Under the pieces are notes generated by a model. The model saw only the letters and a program-made list of their open reading frames with translations. It did no database searches and had not been told where the DNA came from. The position numbers were made by a program, and so were the translations under genes. Of a stretch of 64,000 nt of DNA, positions 54,891 through 64,000 are shown piece by piece. Source of the DNA: Zoroaster sp. YZ-2022 (lineage: Eukaryota; Echinodermata; Asteroidea; Forcipulatida; Zoroasteridae); contig CM055820.1 in NCBI GenBank assembly GCA_029582265.1, positions 18,434,485 to 18,498,484 on the forward strand, given 5' to 3'. Each line of letters begins with the position of its first letter. Within the stretch, counting starts at the first letter, position 1.

Positions 54891-56029
54891 CTAAAACATA
54901 ATCAACCAAAAGAAATACGTAAAATAGTAATTGTCAGAATTGAGCATTTCTGAGATGGCTCTCCTCTTCCGTTGACCCTTGCTTCTTGTGCGATTTTCAT
55001 CATCATCTTCATGACCATCTACCACATCGATGTCATCTTCTGGATATTCCATTACTGGGAAGTCAAATTCATCATCCATATATTTGGCAACATTGTGAAG
55101 CATGAAGCAAGCGACAATTATAGCTGGAGCTTTCTCCAGAGAAAGTCGCACTTTGTACTACATGATGGGAAATCTTTGCTTCAGTTGTCCGAAGCACCTT
55201 TCGATGATTGCTCGTTCTCTTGCGTGAATCCGGTTGTAATGTGCCTCCTGGGGGTTGGATGCAGGGGTGTAGGGAGTCATAAGCCAGGGAGAAATACCGT
55301 AGCCTTTATCGGCTAAGAGAACTGCATCACTTCCAGATTGTTTCAAGTGCGCAGCCACATGAGAGTTTCTCCAAATCCTACTGTAATTTACAGAGCCAGG
55401 CCAGGTTGCATCTACGCTTGTGAACATCTCATTTGCATTGCATATTGCTTGCACATTTATAGTTGCCTGTCCTTTCCTGTTGATGTACTCATCCCCTTCT
55501 GGTGCAGATGGCTTGTTGATTTGCACGTACGTACAGTCAACTGCTCCAATGACAAATGGAATCTGAAATGGGCCCCCTTGCCTGCCACATTTCCTGTGCA
55601 GATTGTATGTCAGCTGCAGTTTTGGGGAACTTGATCCACAGCTCTGCGTTTATCATCATTTGTTTGAGAACAAACGTAATCGTAGTGGACACGGTTTATT
55701 GAATCCCAGCATCTTCTCCGACGCCAACTTGAAAACCTGGGTCACCAACATACCTTAGTAGAACCTCAGGTTGCTGCTTTGCAGTCAGTGCTCCCCCTAT
55801 TCGTTCCCCCAGAATGTTCCAAGAAATGGTCGGCCATCCATGTTACATTTGGTTCCTCAAACCGGTACAGCTGCTTGTATTTTGACTTCCGACACTCCCT
55901 TCTCTGAGCATAAACCTTTTCCTGCCGAACGACATTCATAAACGCTGCCATTTTGCAAACTAGTATTTGGTTCATCCTTTTCAGTGTTGACTCGACCCAG
56001 CCTTGAAAATTGACTAGTAAATACTCCAA
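54891..56029 (-). pseudogene. PIF/Harbinger transposase (DDE_Tnp_4 type), broken
   Basis: Read from the right: MNQILVCKMAAFMNVVRQEK, then VLLRYVGDPGFQVGVGEDAG. The catalytic core has VDCTYVQINKPSAPEGDEYI, FTSVDATWPGSVNYSRIWRN and ARERAIIERCFGQLKQRFPI, which carry the three expected acidic residues (D, D, E). The end includes FMLHNVAKYMDDEFDFP and a basic/acidic tail. The core frame (55,158-55,526) is open, but there are frame changes near 55,155, 55,530 and 55,760. It would cut and paste the element at three-base targets. Confidence 0.85.
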
Positions 56030-56276
56030 ATCTGAAGCATTTACTCCATTTTATTCGTACCAAACGAAGCAAATGCTAATAGTCTAGCAAAAACTACAAA
56101 AGTAAAAGTAAATACTTTCAGTGTTTAGCAAATGCTTTCCAGTAAAAACATTTGCTTCATTTTTATTCATACAGATGCGAGTAAATGCTTAAAAATTGAT
56201 AGTAAAAGCAAATGCTAGTTTTTACACAAACGACCCATTGTTTTACGGGCCCAGAATTCGGGCCTAATTAATGTTT

Positions 56277-56461
56277 AGGTTAAACTTGTAGCTTTGCATG
56301 GTGAGGATGATAAGTAAGACTAATTGTGGTGACACCATGTGGAATCTCAATTGAGTAGTAATTAGTTCTGAACAGAACTGGAGGTACAACTCGACGTTTC
56401 GATCAGTATGCTCTGATCGTCCTGAGATTCCACATGGTGTCACCGCAATTAGTCTTACTTA
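56277..56461 (-). mobile_element. Penelope terminal fragment folded on itself
   Basis: Flanked by a 13-bp direct repeat CTAATTAATGTTT (56,264-56,276 and 56,462-56,474). The first 145 bp match 27,191-27,311, including the hammerhead-like hairpin. The end (56,423-56,461) is an inverted copy of 56,311-56,349, so the whole can form a 39-bp stem. Confidence 0.85.
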
Positions 56462-56649
56462 CTAATTAATGTTTGTTCTTCGTAAAATAACAAAAAGTAG
56501 GCTTAGAGAGGCCTCACAAATCGGGCAAACGTTCATACCCCTATGTGAAAAAAGTCGTTTAAAACACAGCACGGCAGAATTCCAATTGATCCAGCAATTC
56601 TGACTGCAATTAGACATCGTTTCATAGCACTACAAAAAAGAAAACTAAC

Positions 56650-58584
56650 TAGAAATTCAGAGTTTGTGCACAAACGCAAGGTGTTCGGAAGTGACGGTAA
56701 TTGATGTCCTCATCAATTGGGATCATTGTTAAAATGTGACTTAAGATTGTTTTCAAAAGTAAGTTGCCTTACTCATTTCAAAGAAATAGCTTTAAGGTAT
56801 TGGCTTTTTCAACAGCCCTTTCCATTCGTACAAAAATTACACTGCAGTATTAAGTTAATACGATCTATGGTTTTAGAAATATTGTAGCGCATCCGTTATT
56901 GGCTTAACCCTTTGAGTCCCATTGTCTTTGTACACAATTACCCTCATTATCCCACATACTTTCTTTAAAACAAAACAATTTGTATGTTTATGTTTGAAAA
57001 ATCATTAAAAAAATGCCCTTCTTTATTTTCCAACAATATATTAACACATTGTTTACCAAATGATTGTCAATAATTTCCTGACCATTTTTTGACCTCAGTG
57101 ACCTTGATGACCTCTGACTTCCTGTTAAACCGGAAGTTGTACAATATAATAAGTTTCTGTCTATTTTATTGTTTTTTTTATATTCTGGGATGATCTAAAA
57201 AGGAATATATACATATCTAAAAAAATAATAAATGGCTTGACTGGAAAATGAAGATCACAAAATGCTTCAATGTACATAACTAGAATGATTATAAGCATTA
57301 GCCTTCATAAACATGAACAACAAACTTTACATCTATGGCGGCCGCCATATTGAAAGTTTGTTTACTTTTGCTTTGATTACAACTGTACTTTTATCTGCAC
57401 GTCTTCGTGATTTTTGTTTGATAAGATTCCTCCCAAATGTTTATTTGTCAGTTTAATTTTTATAATTTCCAAAGGTAACTGCACTCAAATGTAAACCTTA
57501 TAGTGCCAAAGACTATGTACAAGTAGGAGGAGAGGATGTAAATCATTGGGAATAAGTGCATTCTTTACACAAATGTAAACGTTAACGTTACGTTACATGC
57601 ATCATCAATACAGACATGAAAAATAGTAAAATATCACGATAAAAACACCCCAAAAATTATAATTTCTTCAAATCAATAATTTATCTACACTCCTGAGTAA
57701 TCAATTTTATCTTTGCGAAACCTACATGTGTCAGAAAAGGACAACACGGAAGAGGAAAACGTCAAATTCTGGAAGGAAATCTCAGCGCGCGTAGGGCATT
57801 CCGTCATTCGGCTGACGAGGCATCCATCTTGCACACAAAACCGCCTGAAAGTCCCGGATGCTAGCGGCAAACAATCTCAACAAATATATCAAAAAAGGGC
57901 GCAAATCATCAGGTCCATACAGCTGTATTGTTTAGTTCATAGCGCTTATGGTACCAGCGCAGTGGACGCAAAAGTACAGCGACCGCGCAACCCGGGATAT
58001 CCCGGGAGCGAGACCCTGAGGAAGTGTAACGTGACCCGGGATATCCCGGGTGCGGGACTGAAAGGGTTAAACGCCCACCACACATCTATAACGATCTCAG
58101 TCTCTGCGGTTTGTAAACAATGGGCCACAGAACCACGAGTGTCTGGTGTGTGTTAAGTCAATGGGATTTTGGCCCAGAAAAGGAATTTTGAAGAAAAAAA
58201 CCAAATCAAAACTTTGACCTTCCGGTACGACCGGAAGCAAATGTCACACGATTTTGACGTTAACTTTTCAAATGTTGCCTAAGCCTTGATCTATCAGATC
58301 CCATATTATGAACATCATAGCTTTAGTATATTTTGATATACAGTCGATAGCAAATGGTCATTTTTGATACCTGATGACGTCATCATGACGTAACAACTTC
58401 TGACGTAACAACTTCTAGATTCATCTAAATGATAAGGTCTTTATATGTGTGAAGTTTCAAGGTTGTGTGAAATTGTTAACTTACACTTTCGATGTAGAGA
58501 AGAGTTAAGGAGAAGAAGAAGAAGGAGAAAAAGAAAGAAAAACGGAACAATTACAATAGTTGTTCGGCTGAAAAGCCGAACACC
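56650..58584 (-). mobile_element. 2-kb palindrome-rich element, copy 2 (inverted relative to copy 1)
   Basis: The same element as 2,082-4,095 in reverse orientation, with TAA at 56,647-56,649 and 58,585-58,587. The paralogous locus at 62,401-62,415 has a single TAA and no insert. Both CCCGGGATATCCCGGG palindromes are intact here. The 147-codon frame at 57,713-58,156 is partly open in both copies but shows no known domain. Confidence 0.88.
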
Positions 58585-58587
58585 TAA

Positions 58588-59540
58588 ACATGCCGACCCG
58601 CAGGTCTGAGGCTACTCACACGGAGACCAGAAACTCCGTAAAACCGCCAGTCATGCATAGCTGACGTGCAATCTCTATGGGGGATCGACGCGGTTCAGCA
58701 AAAGATGGGAATAGTAGTCGGTCTAGTGTCTATAGCATGGCTGTAATGTCACATGGCTGTAATGTCACATGACATAAACTTTTGTGAAAGCGATTTTGAC
58801 CTTCTATAATTGGACATGCCCCAAGAAAGTTTAACAACAAAGAGAACAATACGGTGTAAGGTCATCTGAATGACAGTAATATGGGACAGACTAGGAGGGT
58901 AACGGGGACAATGAACCCCCTCAAGCATCTTCCTTTGTTTCCGTGAACCTCACCAGAGATTTCTAAACAAAAGGGACAACAGGTAGGACAATGGTTGTAC
59001 CCAACAATCGGCAAGTGTGAGTTTGGGTGGGTGGGTGCCTGCTTTCAAATCGAGGACTGATAACAAAATGGACAATAGGCCCTACGTTGCTATCACAATG
59101 GAGAACAATATGATCCTAGGTTGTTGGGAAAATAGAGGAGACCAATTAAATTCAATTCATTCACATTTATTTCCATTTCACAATTCTCAAGGCAAAGTAT
59201 ACAGATAATACTATTAATAATGTACAATAAGATGCGAAATATTGGACATAAAAAAGGGTGAAATGGACGCATATTGCGGTAAGCAAATAGGAGGTCCTCG
59301 GTGGGGGTGTCACGAACAATAGGTAAACATTTGTGAATCCCTCCAAAAAATAATGCCGTCATGGCTTCATAATATGTTGCATTGAGGAAACAACTCTGTA
59401 ATAAAATAAATCTCTAGTTTCGTTTTGTGTTGCACTTTTCATTAACCACAGAGGAAGTGGGTTTATTGCAACTTGCAATTCCCTGTATCAGCATATCGCA
59501 AAGCTTTCTTAATAGTGTAAACTTTTCATTGGATTCCAAT
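58588..59540. other. Duplicated non-coding block of the Ig cluster
   Basis: Matches 62,411-63,320 closely (CCAGTCATGCATAGCTGACG; GTAAGGTCATCTGAATGACA). No gene seen apart from the possible tail module discussed at 62,343. Confidence 0.6.
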
Positions 59541-59598
59541 ATGGCAGCGGGCACGTTTATTCTGTCTACAATCTCTTGTCTCAGCATCATATGTATTG
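59541..59598 (+). CDS. Ig-family gene copy 2, exon 1 (signal peptide)
   Basis: MAAGTFILSTISCLSIICI followed by donor G|GTGAGT in phase 1, the counterpart of 51,286-51,343. Confidence 0.7.
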
Positions 59599-60410
59599 GT
59601 GAGTATCAACGTTGCCTTTACTTTACTGCTGCTCTTAAAGGGACAATAATTTATCTTCACGATCAGAGCATACTTTGAACGGGGCATGGAATCAGTGTCC
59701 TAATTTATATTTAAAATGAACACCATGACTGAAAATCATTGGCTCATGTGTTTGTTTGTTTGTTTATTTATTTATTTATTATTTAACCTGGGTAACTCAT
59801 TCAGTGAATAATACAAGTAATTCTCTGTTCTTCCATGAGGCCCAGGCATCAATACATACCAGAGACACCGGGGTAAATCCCTACTCTTCTACGATAAGTG
59901 TCATTATGGGTTCTTTAACGTGCACTGATGTTTTACAGTACACAGGGACCTACGGCTTAACGTCCCATGCAGCAGTAACGGTGATATGAGCTTATTATGT
60001 GGGGTATTATTTTCAGTCACCTGGATGATATTGTCCATTGAAAGGAAAGTACACTATCGGTAATGTTGCCAAAAAGCTTTTTTTAGTAATCTTTTTGTTG
60101 TTGCCAACCAGTAAAATATGTAATACATGTACACGAAACCAGACCAAAATTTCTATACACAAAGTATGGTGGCTACAACAGGCCTCACAAACGTTCATAT
60201 CCCTATGTGAAAAAAATAAAGAAAAAATGGCGACGCGCAGGTCTGAGGCGACGCGCGCGGACACCAGAAACCGAAGACTTGTTTTGCCTTTATACCGTTC
60301 CTTTTCACAGAGGTGTACTGGGGTTTTAAAATGGATCAGCAAATGAAAAATACAACACTTATAAAAGTTACAATATGGAACATTTAATGTCATGTCAACG
60401 TGGTCATCAG

Positions 60411-60691
60411 TTCATTCACAGGAGGTGATTTTAGCAAGGACAAGTCCGTTTGTGGTAGAAGGACAGATAACCTCGTTCATATGTAATTCTACCGCCAGTA
60501 TCAAAGCTATCTGGTTGTGTACTGGTTTCTTGATGAAACATTTAAGTATCGGGATGCACTCGGAGTACCAAGTCGTCTTAATATGACGCTGACTAGAAAT
60601 CAAACTGGCTCTGTGCTGAAGTGTGCAATTTATGATGTATCTCAAGGCAGTTACCCATACAAAAACGGTACATTGACGCTGGATGTTATGT
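60411..60691 (+). pseudogene. Ig-family gene copy 2, exon 2 with 7-nt deletion
   Basis: Same acceptor (CATCAG) and donor (T|GTAAGT) as copy 1. CTGGTGA, present in copy 1 after AAAGCTA, is missing here near 60,510, shifting the frame within the first Ig domain between the first cysteine and the core tryptophan. The rest, from VYWFLDETFKYRDALG on, is open in the shifted frame. Unless this is an assembly error, copy 2 cannot make the first domain. Confidence 0.75.
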
Positions 60692-60865
60692 GTAAGTTGA
60701 GTTCTTTTGAATTTTCGATTCATGCTTATCACATATGTCCAAACTTGGTTAAATAGTTATTATTTTTTGTTAAGGTTTTTTCGTAAATTCTCTAATAAGT
60801 TACAACTCATCAGAAAATATACTGCAAAATATTTACAAAAATATATAATTACTTATGCGATAACT

Positions 60866-60952
60866 TACCTTTACCTTTAAATTTACCTTAAAATGTATCT
60901 TTACCTTTACCTTTACCTTTACCTTTAAATTTACCATAAAATTTACCTCCCT
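60866..60952. repeat. Short TTTACC minisatellite in intron 2 of copy 2
   Basis: Counterpart of 52,675-52,936, about one third of its length. Confidence 0.85.
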
Positions 60953-61429
60953 AGATGCCACATAGCCACTATGGGTGGCTTCCTCCCTGACAATAAGATG
61001 TGAATATGCTCAGTTAACTGGAAACAATAATTCTGTGATTTATAAACAATAATTTAATCATCAACCATCAAACTCAATACCAACAAAATATCAAAATCAA
61101 ATTTCAATTCTCATTTCTCAAATAAGTTACATACAATTCCATAAAGTGTCAAATGGCGGAATACACAAAACTTCAACGCTGCCAAGTTTTATTGAGAAGT
61201 GTTTTGTTTATTTTACTGGACCTAACAAGCGAGGGAAGATCCTATGGACCACTCCTATGGACAACAAGTGGGGTGTGTATGTACCCACCATAATTGGTTT
61301 ATGACCAGGTCATTGATATTTAAAAAACAACCATAAATCATAAACAATTTCAAGTAAAATAAAGAATCATTTCAATGTTTGTGTATTTTTCTTTCTTTCT
61401 ATATTTCTACTTTTAAAATTATATTTTAG

Positions 61430-61789
61430 ATCCACCCGAAAAAGTGAGACTGGATGTAAATTCCACCTCAATTTGTGTCCATTCCACCGACTGCATCGCA
61501 AATGTTACTGTAGGTATGTATTACCGATTCAAATGTGTCACCTCTGGATCTTATCCAGCGATTCATATGACGTGGTTTATCACTACACAAGACAATATGG
61601 AGCAGAGCATTTCGACGAGGAATTCAAGGAAACTGGAGACGGATTCAGACTCTTGGGAAACCTCAAGTTACATCCAAGTGGAAATACTTGATAATTTGAG
61701 CAGCGTCACATGTAGAATTTTGTTTCCTGGTAACGACACTTATAAAGACATAGAGATGAAACTCCGGGTACATGCAACGAAGGAAGAAG
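61430..61789 (+). CDS. Ig-family gene copy 2, exon 3 (second immunoglobulin domain)
   Basis: Almost identical to exon 3 of copy 1. The changes include NSTSICVHSTDCIANVTV, which gains a third cysteine, and a DSDSWET stretch. Acceptor TTTTAG and donor G|GTATGT are kept. The open frame and conserved splice sites suggest it remained functional or duplicated recently. Confidence 0.8.
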
Positions 61790-62088
61790 GTATGTATAGA
61801 TTGACACATGACGTCACTTGTTTACAAATAAGAGCGCCCTCTGGGAAAATAATAAAGAACACATTTCAGCACATTAGATAGATCTTTTCATTTAGACATG
61901 TGCATGAAGGATGATGATTTTACTCTAATGTAGGACATTGTTTTACGGGCCCAGAATTCGGGCCAAAGTAATTTTTGTTCTTCGTAAAATAACACAAAGT
62001 ATGGTGGCTTAGAGAGACCTCACAAATCGGGCAAACATTCATACCCCTATGTGAAAAAAGTCGTTTAAAACACAGCACGGCAGAATTA

Positions 62089-62340
62089 CACTCACTGGCC
62101 AAAAGTATTGCAACATGCTCAAAATAGCACTTTACAGTAACAGGTGAGATAATCATTAAATCCGATTTCATCGATCGTGTCATAGCAAGAACAGTAAAAA
62201 AGAACATTGACTTCAAAACAAAGGCAATTTCAAAAAGTCTTAAGTCTTAAGTCTTAAATAAAATAAATTATTGTAACACAGTTCTCCAAACTGAACTTTG
62301 GTGTGAATTTCAGTATTGCAATACTTATGGCCAGTGAGTG
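62089..62340. mobile_element. Mariner-like MITE, 252 bp
   Basis: Terminal inverted repeats CACTCACTGGCCAAAAGTAT (24 of 25 bases match on the other side) flanked by TA (62,087-62,088 and 62,341-62,342). The paralogous sequence at about 56,580 runs through without it. No coding capacity. Confidence 0.9.
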
Positions 62341-62342
62341 TA

Positions 62343-62494
62343 CAATCGATCCAGCAATTTTGGCTGCAATTGAACATCGTTTCATAGCACTACAAAAAAG
62401 AAAACTAAAAATGCCAAGGCACAGGTCCGAGGCTACGCGCACGGAGACAAGAAACTCCAGAAACTCCGTAAAACCGCCAGTCATGCATAGCTGA
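62343..62494 (+). CDS. Possible cytoplasmic-tail or C-terminal module of the Ig family
   Basis: Open frame reading IDPAILAAIEHRFIALQKRK, then KMPRHRSEATRTETRNSRN and a stop after VKPPVMHS. A related stretch lies in intron 1 of copies 1 and 2 (RSEATRADTRN near 60,237). Several differences between the two are silent, which hints at coding. In the unit of copy 1 the module is split by the 2-kb element after about 26 codons. A clear acceptor is not visible and the MITE sits directly upstream, so this is tentative. Confidence 0.3.
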
Positions 62495-62571
62495 CGTGTA
62501 ATCTCTATGGGGTATCGACGCGATTCAGCAAAGGATGGGAATAGTAGTCGGTCTAGTGTCTATAGCTTGGC

Positions 62572-62712
62572 ACTTTCTTGGGCGTGTCCAATTATAGGAG
62601 GTCAATATCGCTTTCACAAAAGTTTTTTATGTCATATGTAATGTCACATTAAGACATAAACTTTTGTGAAAGCGATTTTGACCTCCTTTAATTGGACATG
62701 CCCCAAGAAAGT
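62572..62712. repeat. Fold-back palindrome with 60-bp arms
   Basis: ACTTTCTTGGGCGTGTCCAA at the left arm start is the reverse complement of the right arm end (TTGGACATGCCCCAAGAAAG) with few mismatches; loop about 19 bp. The counterpart near 58,740-58,830 keeps only the right arm. Confidence 0.88.
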
Positions 62713-63750
62713 TTAACAACAAAGAGAACAATACGGTGTAAGGTCATCTGAATGACAGTAATATGGGACAGACTAGGAGGGTAACGGGGACAATGAACCC
62801 CCTCAAGCATCTTCCTTTGTTTCCGTGAACCTTGCCAGAGATTTCTAAACAAAAGGGACAACAGGTAGGACAATGGTTGAACCCAACAATCGGCAAGTGT
62901 GAGTTTGGGTGGGTGGATGCCTGCTTGTATTCACTTTCAAATCGAGGACTTATAACAAAAGGGACAATATAGGTCCTAAGTTGCTATCACAATGGAGAAC
63001 AATATGATCCTCAGGGTTGTTGGGACAATAGAGGAGACCAATTAAATTCAATTCATTCACATTTATTTCCATTTCACAATTCTCAAGTCAAAGTATACAG
63101 ATAATAGTATTAATAAATCAGTGTACAATAAGGTGCGAAATATTGGATATAAAAAAGGGTGAAATGGAGGCATATCGCGGTAAGCAAATAGGAGGTCCTA
63201 TGTTTACACCAGAAACAAACGGGGATTGGGGTGGTGGGGGTGTCACGAACAATAGGTAAACATTTGTGAATCCCTTCAAAAATAATGCCATTATCTGTTT
63301 CGTTCATGTGCATCGTAGCCCTCTAACAGTAAAAATTCACTCAGTCCATCCTGCGAGTCCAAGGCACTTGGCACCATTTTGATAACTCTCAACCATCAAA
63401 CTCAATACCAACAAAATATAAAAATGAAATTTCAATTCTCGTTTCTCAAATAAGTTACTTAAAATTATCAAATGGCGGAATACACAATACTTCAACGCTG
63501 CCGAGTGTTATTGAGAAGTGTTTTGTTTATTTTACTGGACCTAACAAGTGGGGGACGATACTATGAACCACTCCTATGGACAACAAGTGGGGTGTGTACA
63601 TACCCACCATAATTGGTTTATGACCATGGTCATTGATATTTATTTAAAAAAACATAAATCATAAACAATTTCAAGTAAAATAAAGAATCATTTCAATGTT
63701 TGTGTATTTTTCTTTCTTTCTATATTTCTACTTTTAAAATTATATTTCAG

Positions 63751-64000
63751 ATCCACCCGAAAAAGTGAGACTGGATGTAAATTCCACCTCAATTTGTGTC
63801 AATTCCACTGACTGCATCGCAAATGTTACTGTAGGTATGTATTACCGATTCAAATGTATCACCTCTGGATCTTATCCAGCGATTCATATAACGTGGTTTA
63901 TCACGACACAAGATAATATGGAGCAGAGCATTTCGACGAGGAATTCAAGGAAACTGGAGACGGATTCAGGCTCTTGGGAAACCTCAAGTTACATCCAAGT
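63751..64000 (+). CDS. Ig-family gene copy 3, exon 3 (partial, runs off the window)
   Basis: Acceptor ATATTTCAG, then the same domain start as copies 1 and 2 (split first codon, PPEKVRLDVNSTSI). The tryptophan region reads ITWFITTQDN. Exons 1 and 2 are missing upstream: the flank jumps at about 63,330-63,385 from sequence matching 59,350 to sequence matching 61,065. Confidence 0.75.

Larger units (their letters stand above)
53981..56236 (-). mobile_element. PIF/Harbinger DNA transposon with ATT target duplication
   Basis: The paralogous site at 61,935-61,945 reads GGACATTGTTTTACGGGC without interruption; here the same sequence is split after GGACATT and resumes as ATTGTTTTACGGGC. This fixes the ends and shows a 3-bp ATT duplication. 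The terminal inverted repeats are imperfect, about 30 bp (GGGTCGTATGGATAAAAACT left; GGGTCGTTTGTGTAAAAACT inverted right), followed by subterminal AGTAAATGCT/AGCAAATGCT repeats. Inside are a Harbinger transposase remnant and the end of the second Harbinger protein. Confidence 0.92.

Noticed and set aside
57713..58156. 147-codon open frame in the 2-kb element
   Set aside because: Partly open in the sister copy too, but it crosses the GC palindromes, changes frame between copies and has no recognisable motif. Openness alone is weak evidence.

Overview
The window looks like nuclear DNA of an animal, most likely a marine invertebrate; I cannot name the species. It has spliced genes with immunoglobulin domains, a dense and mixed transposon load (Polinton, Penelope, DIRS, L1-Tx1 LINE, Gypsy, PIF/Harbinger, mariner-like and fold-back elements) and tRNA-like repeats. 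Nothing bacterial is present: no operons with Shine-Dalgarno sites, no CRISPR array, no rRNA. Three runs of exactly 500 N (7,640-8,139; 26,069-26,568; 48,664-49,163) mark scaffold joins. Some of the one-base frameshifts reported here could therefore be assembly errors.

Layout. 1-9,044: a broken Gypsy integrase tail, a 2-kb palindrome-rich element (2,082-4,095) and a nested pair of inverted-repeat transposons (5,753-7,085). 9,045-18,087: a tandem array of about 1.46-kb units. Six copies of a roughly 480-bp inverted-repeat transposon sit in it, and one unit still shows the empty target site. 18,088-18,553: two tRNA-like sequences in a tandem duplication. 19,141-22,680: a decayed DIRS element, minus strand. 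24.4-25.5 kb: short degenerate repeats. 27,191-28,290: a 5'-truncated Penelope element with reverse transcriptase tail, GIY-YIG endonuclease and a hammerhead-like motif.

28,902-42,650 is the most striking part: an AT-rich Polinton/Maverick-type virus-like element with about 17 genes. They include major capsid protein, a probable minor capsid protein, packaging ATPase, retrovirus-like integrase, protein-primed family B DNA polymerase, several small membrane or coiled-coil proteins and a zinc-binding protein. Integrase and ATPase are open. Capsid protein, polymerase and others carry stops and frameshifts, and I find no terminal inverted repeats and no adenain-like protease. It is a fossil or badly assembled provirus-like element. 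Its parts would have worked together in virion assembly (capsids, ATPase), chromosomal insertion (integrase) and DNA copying (polymerase). Immediately downstream lies an L1-Tx1-type LINE (to 47,565).

51,286-64,000: a tandemly duplicated host gene family. Each copy has a signal-peptide exon and two immunoglobulin-domain exons joined by phase-1 introns. Copy 1 looks intact as far as it goes. Copy 2 has a 7-nt deletion in its first Ig exon. Copy 3 lacks exons 1 and 2 in its duplicated flank. Comparing the copies gives empty target sites that fix the exact borders of a PIF/Harbinger transposon (53,981-56,236), of the second copy of the 2-kb element (56,650-58,584, inverted relative to the first), of a Penelope-derived fold-back insert and of a mariner-like MITE.
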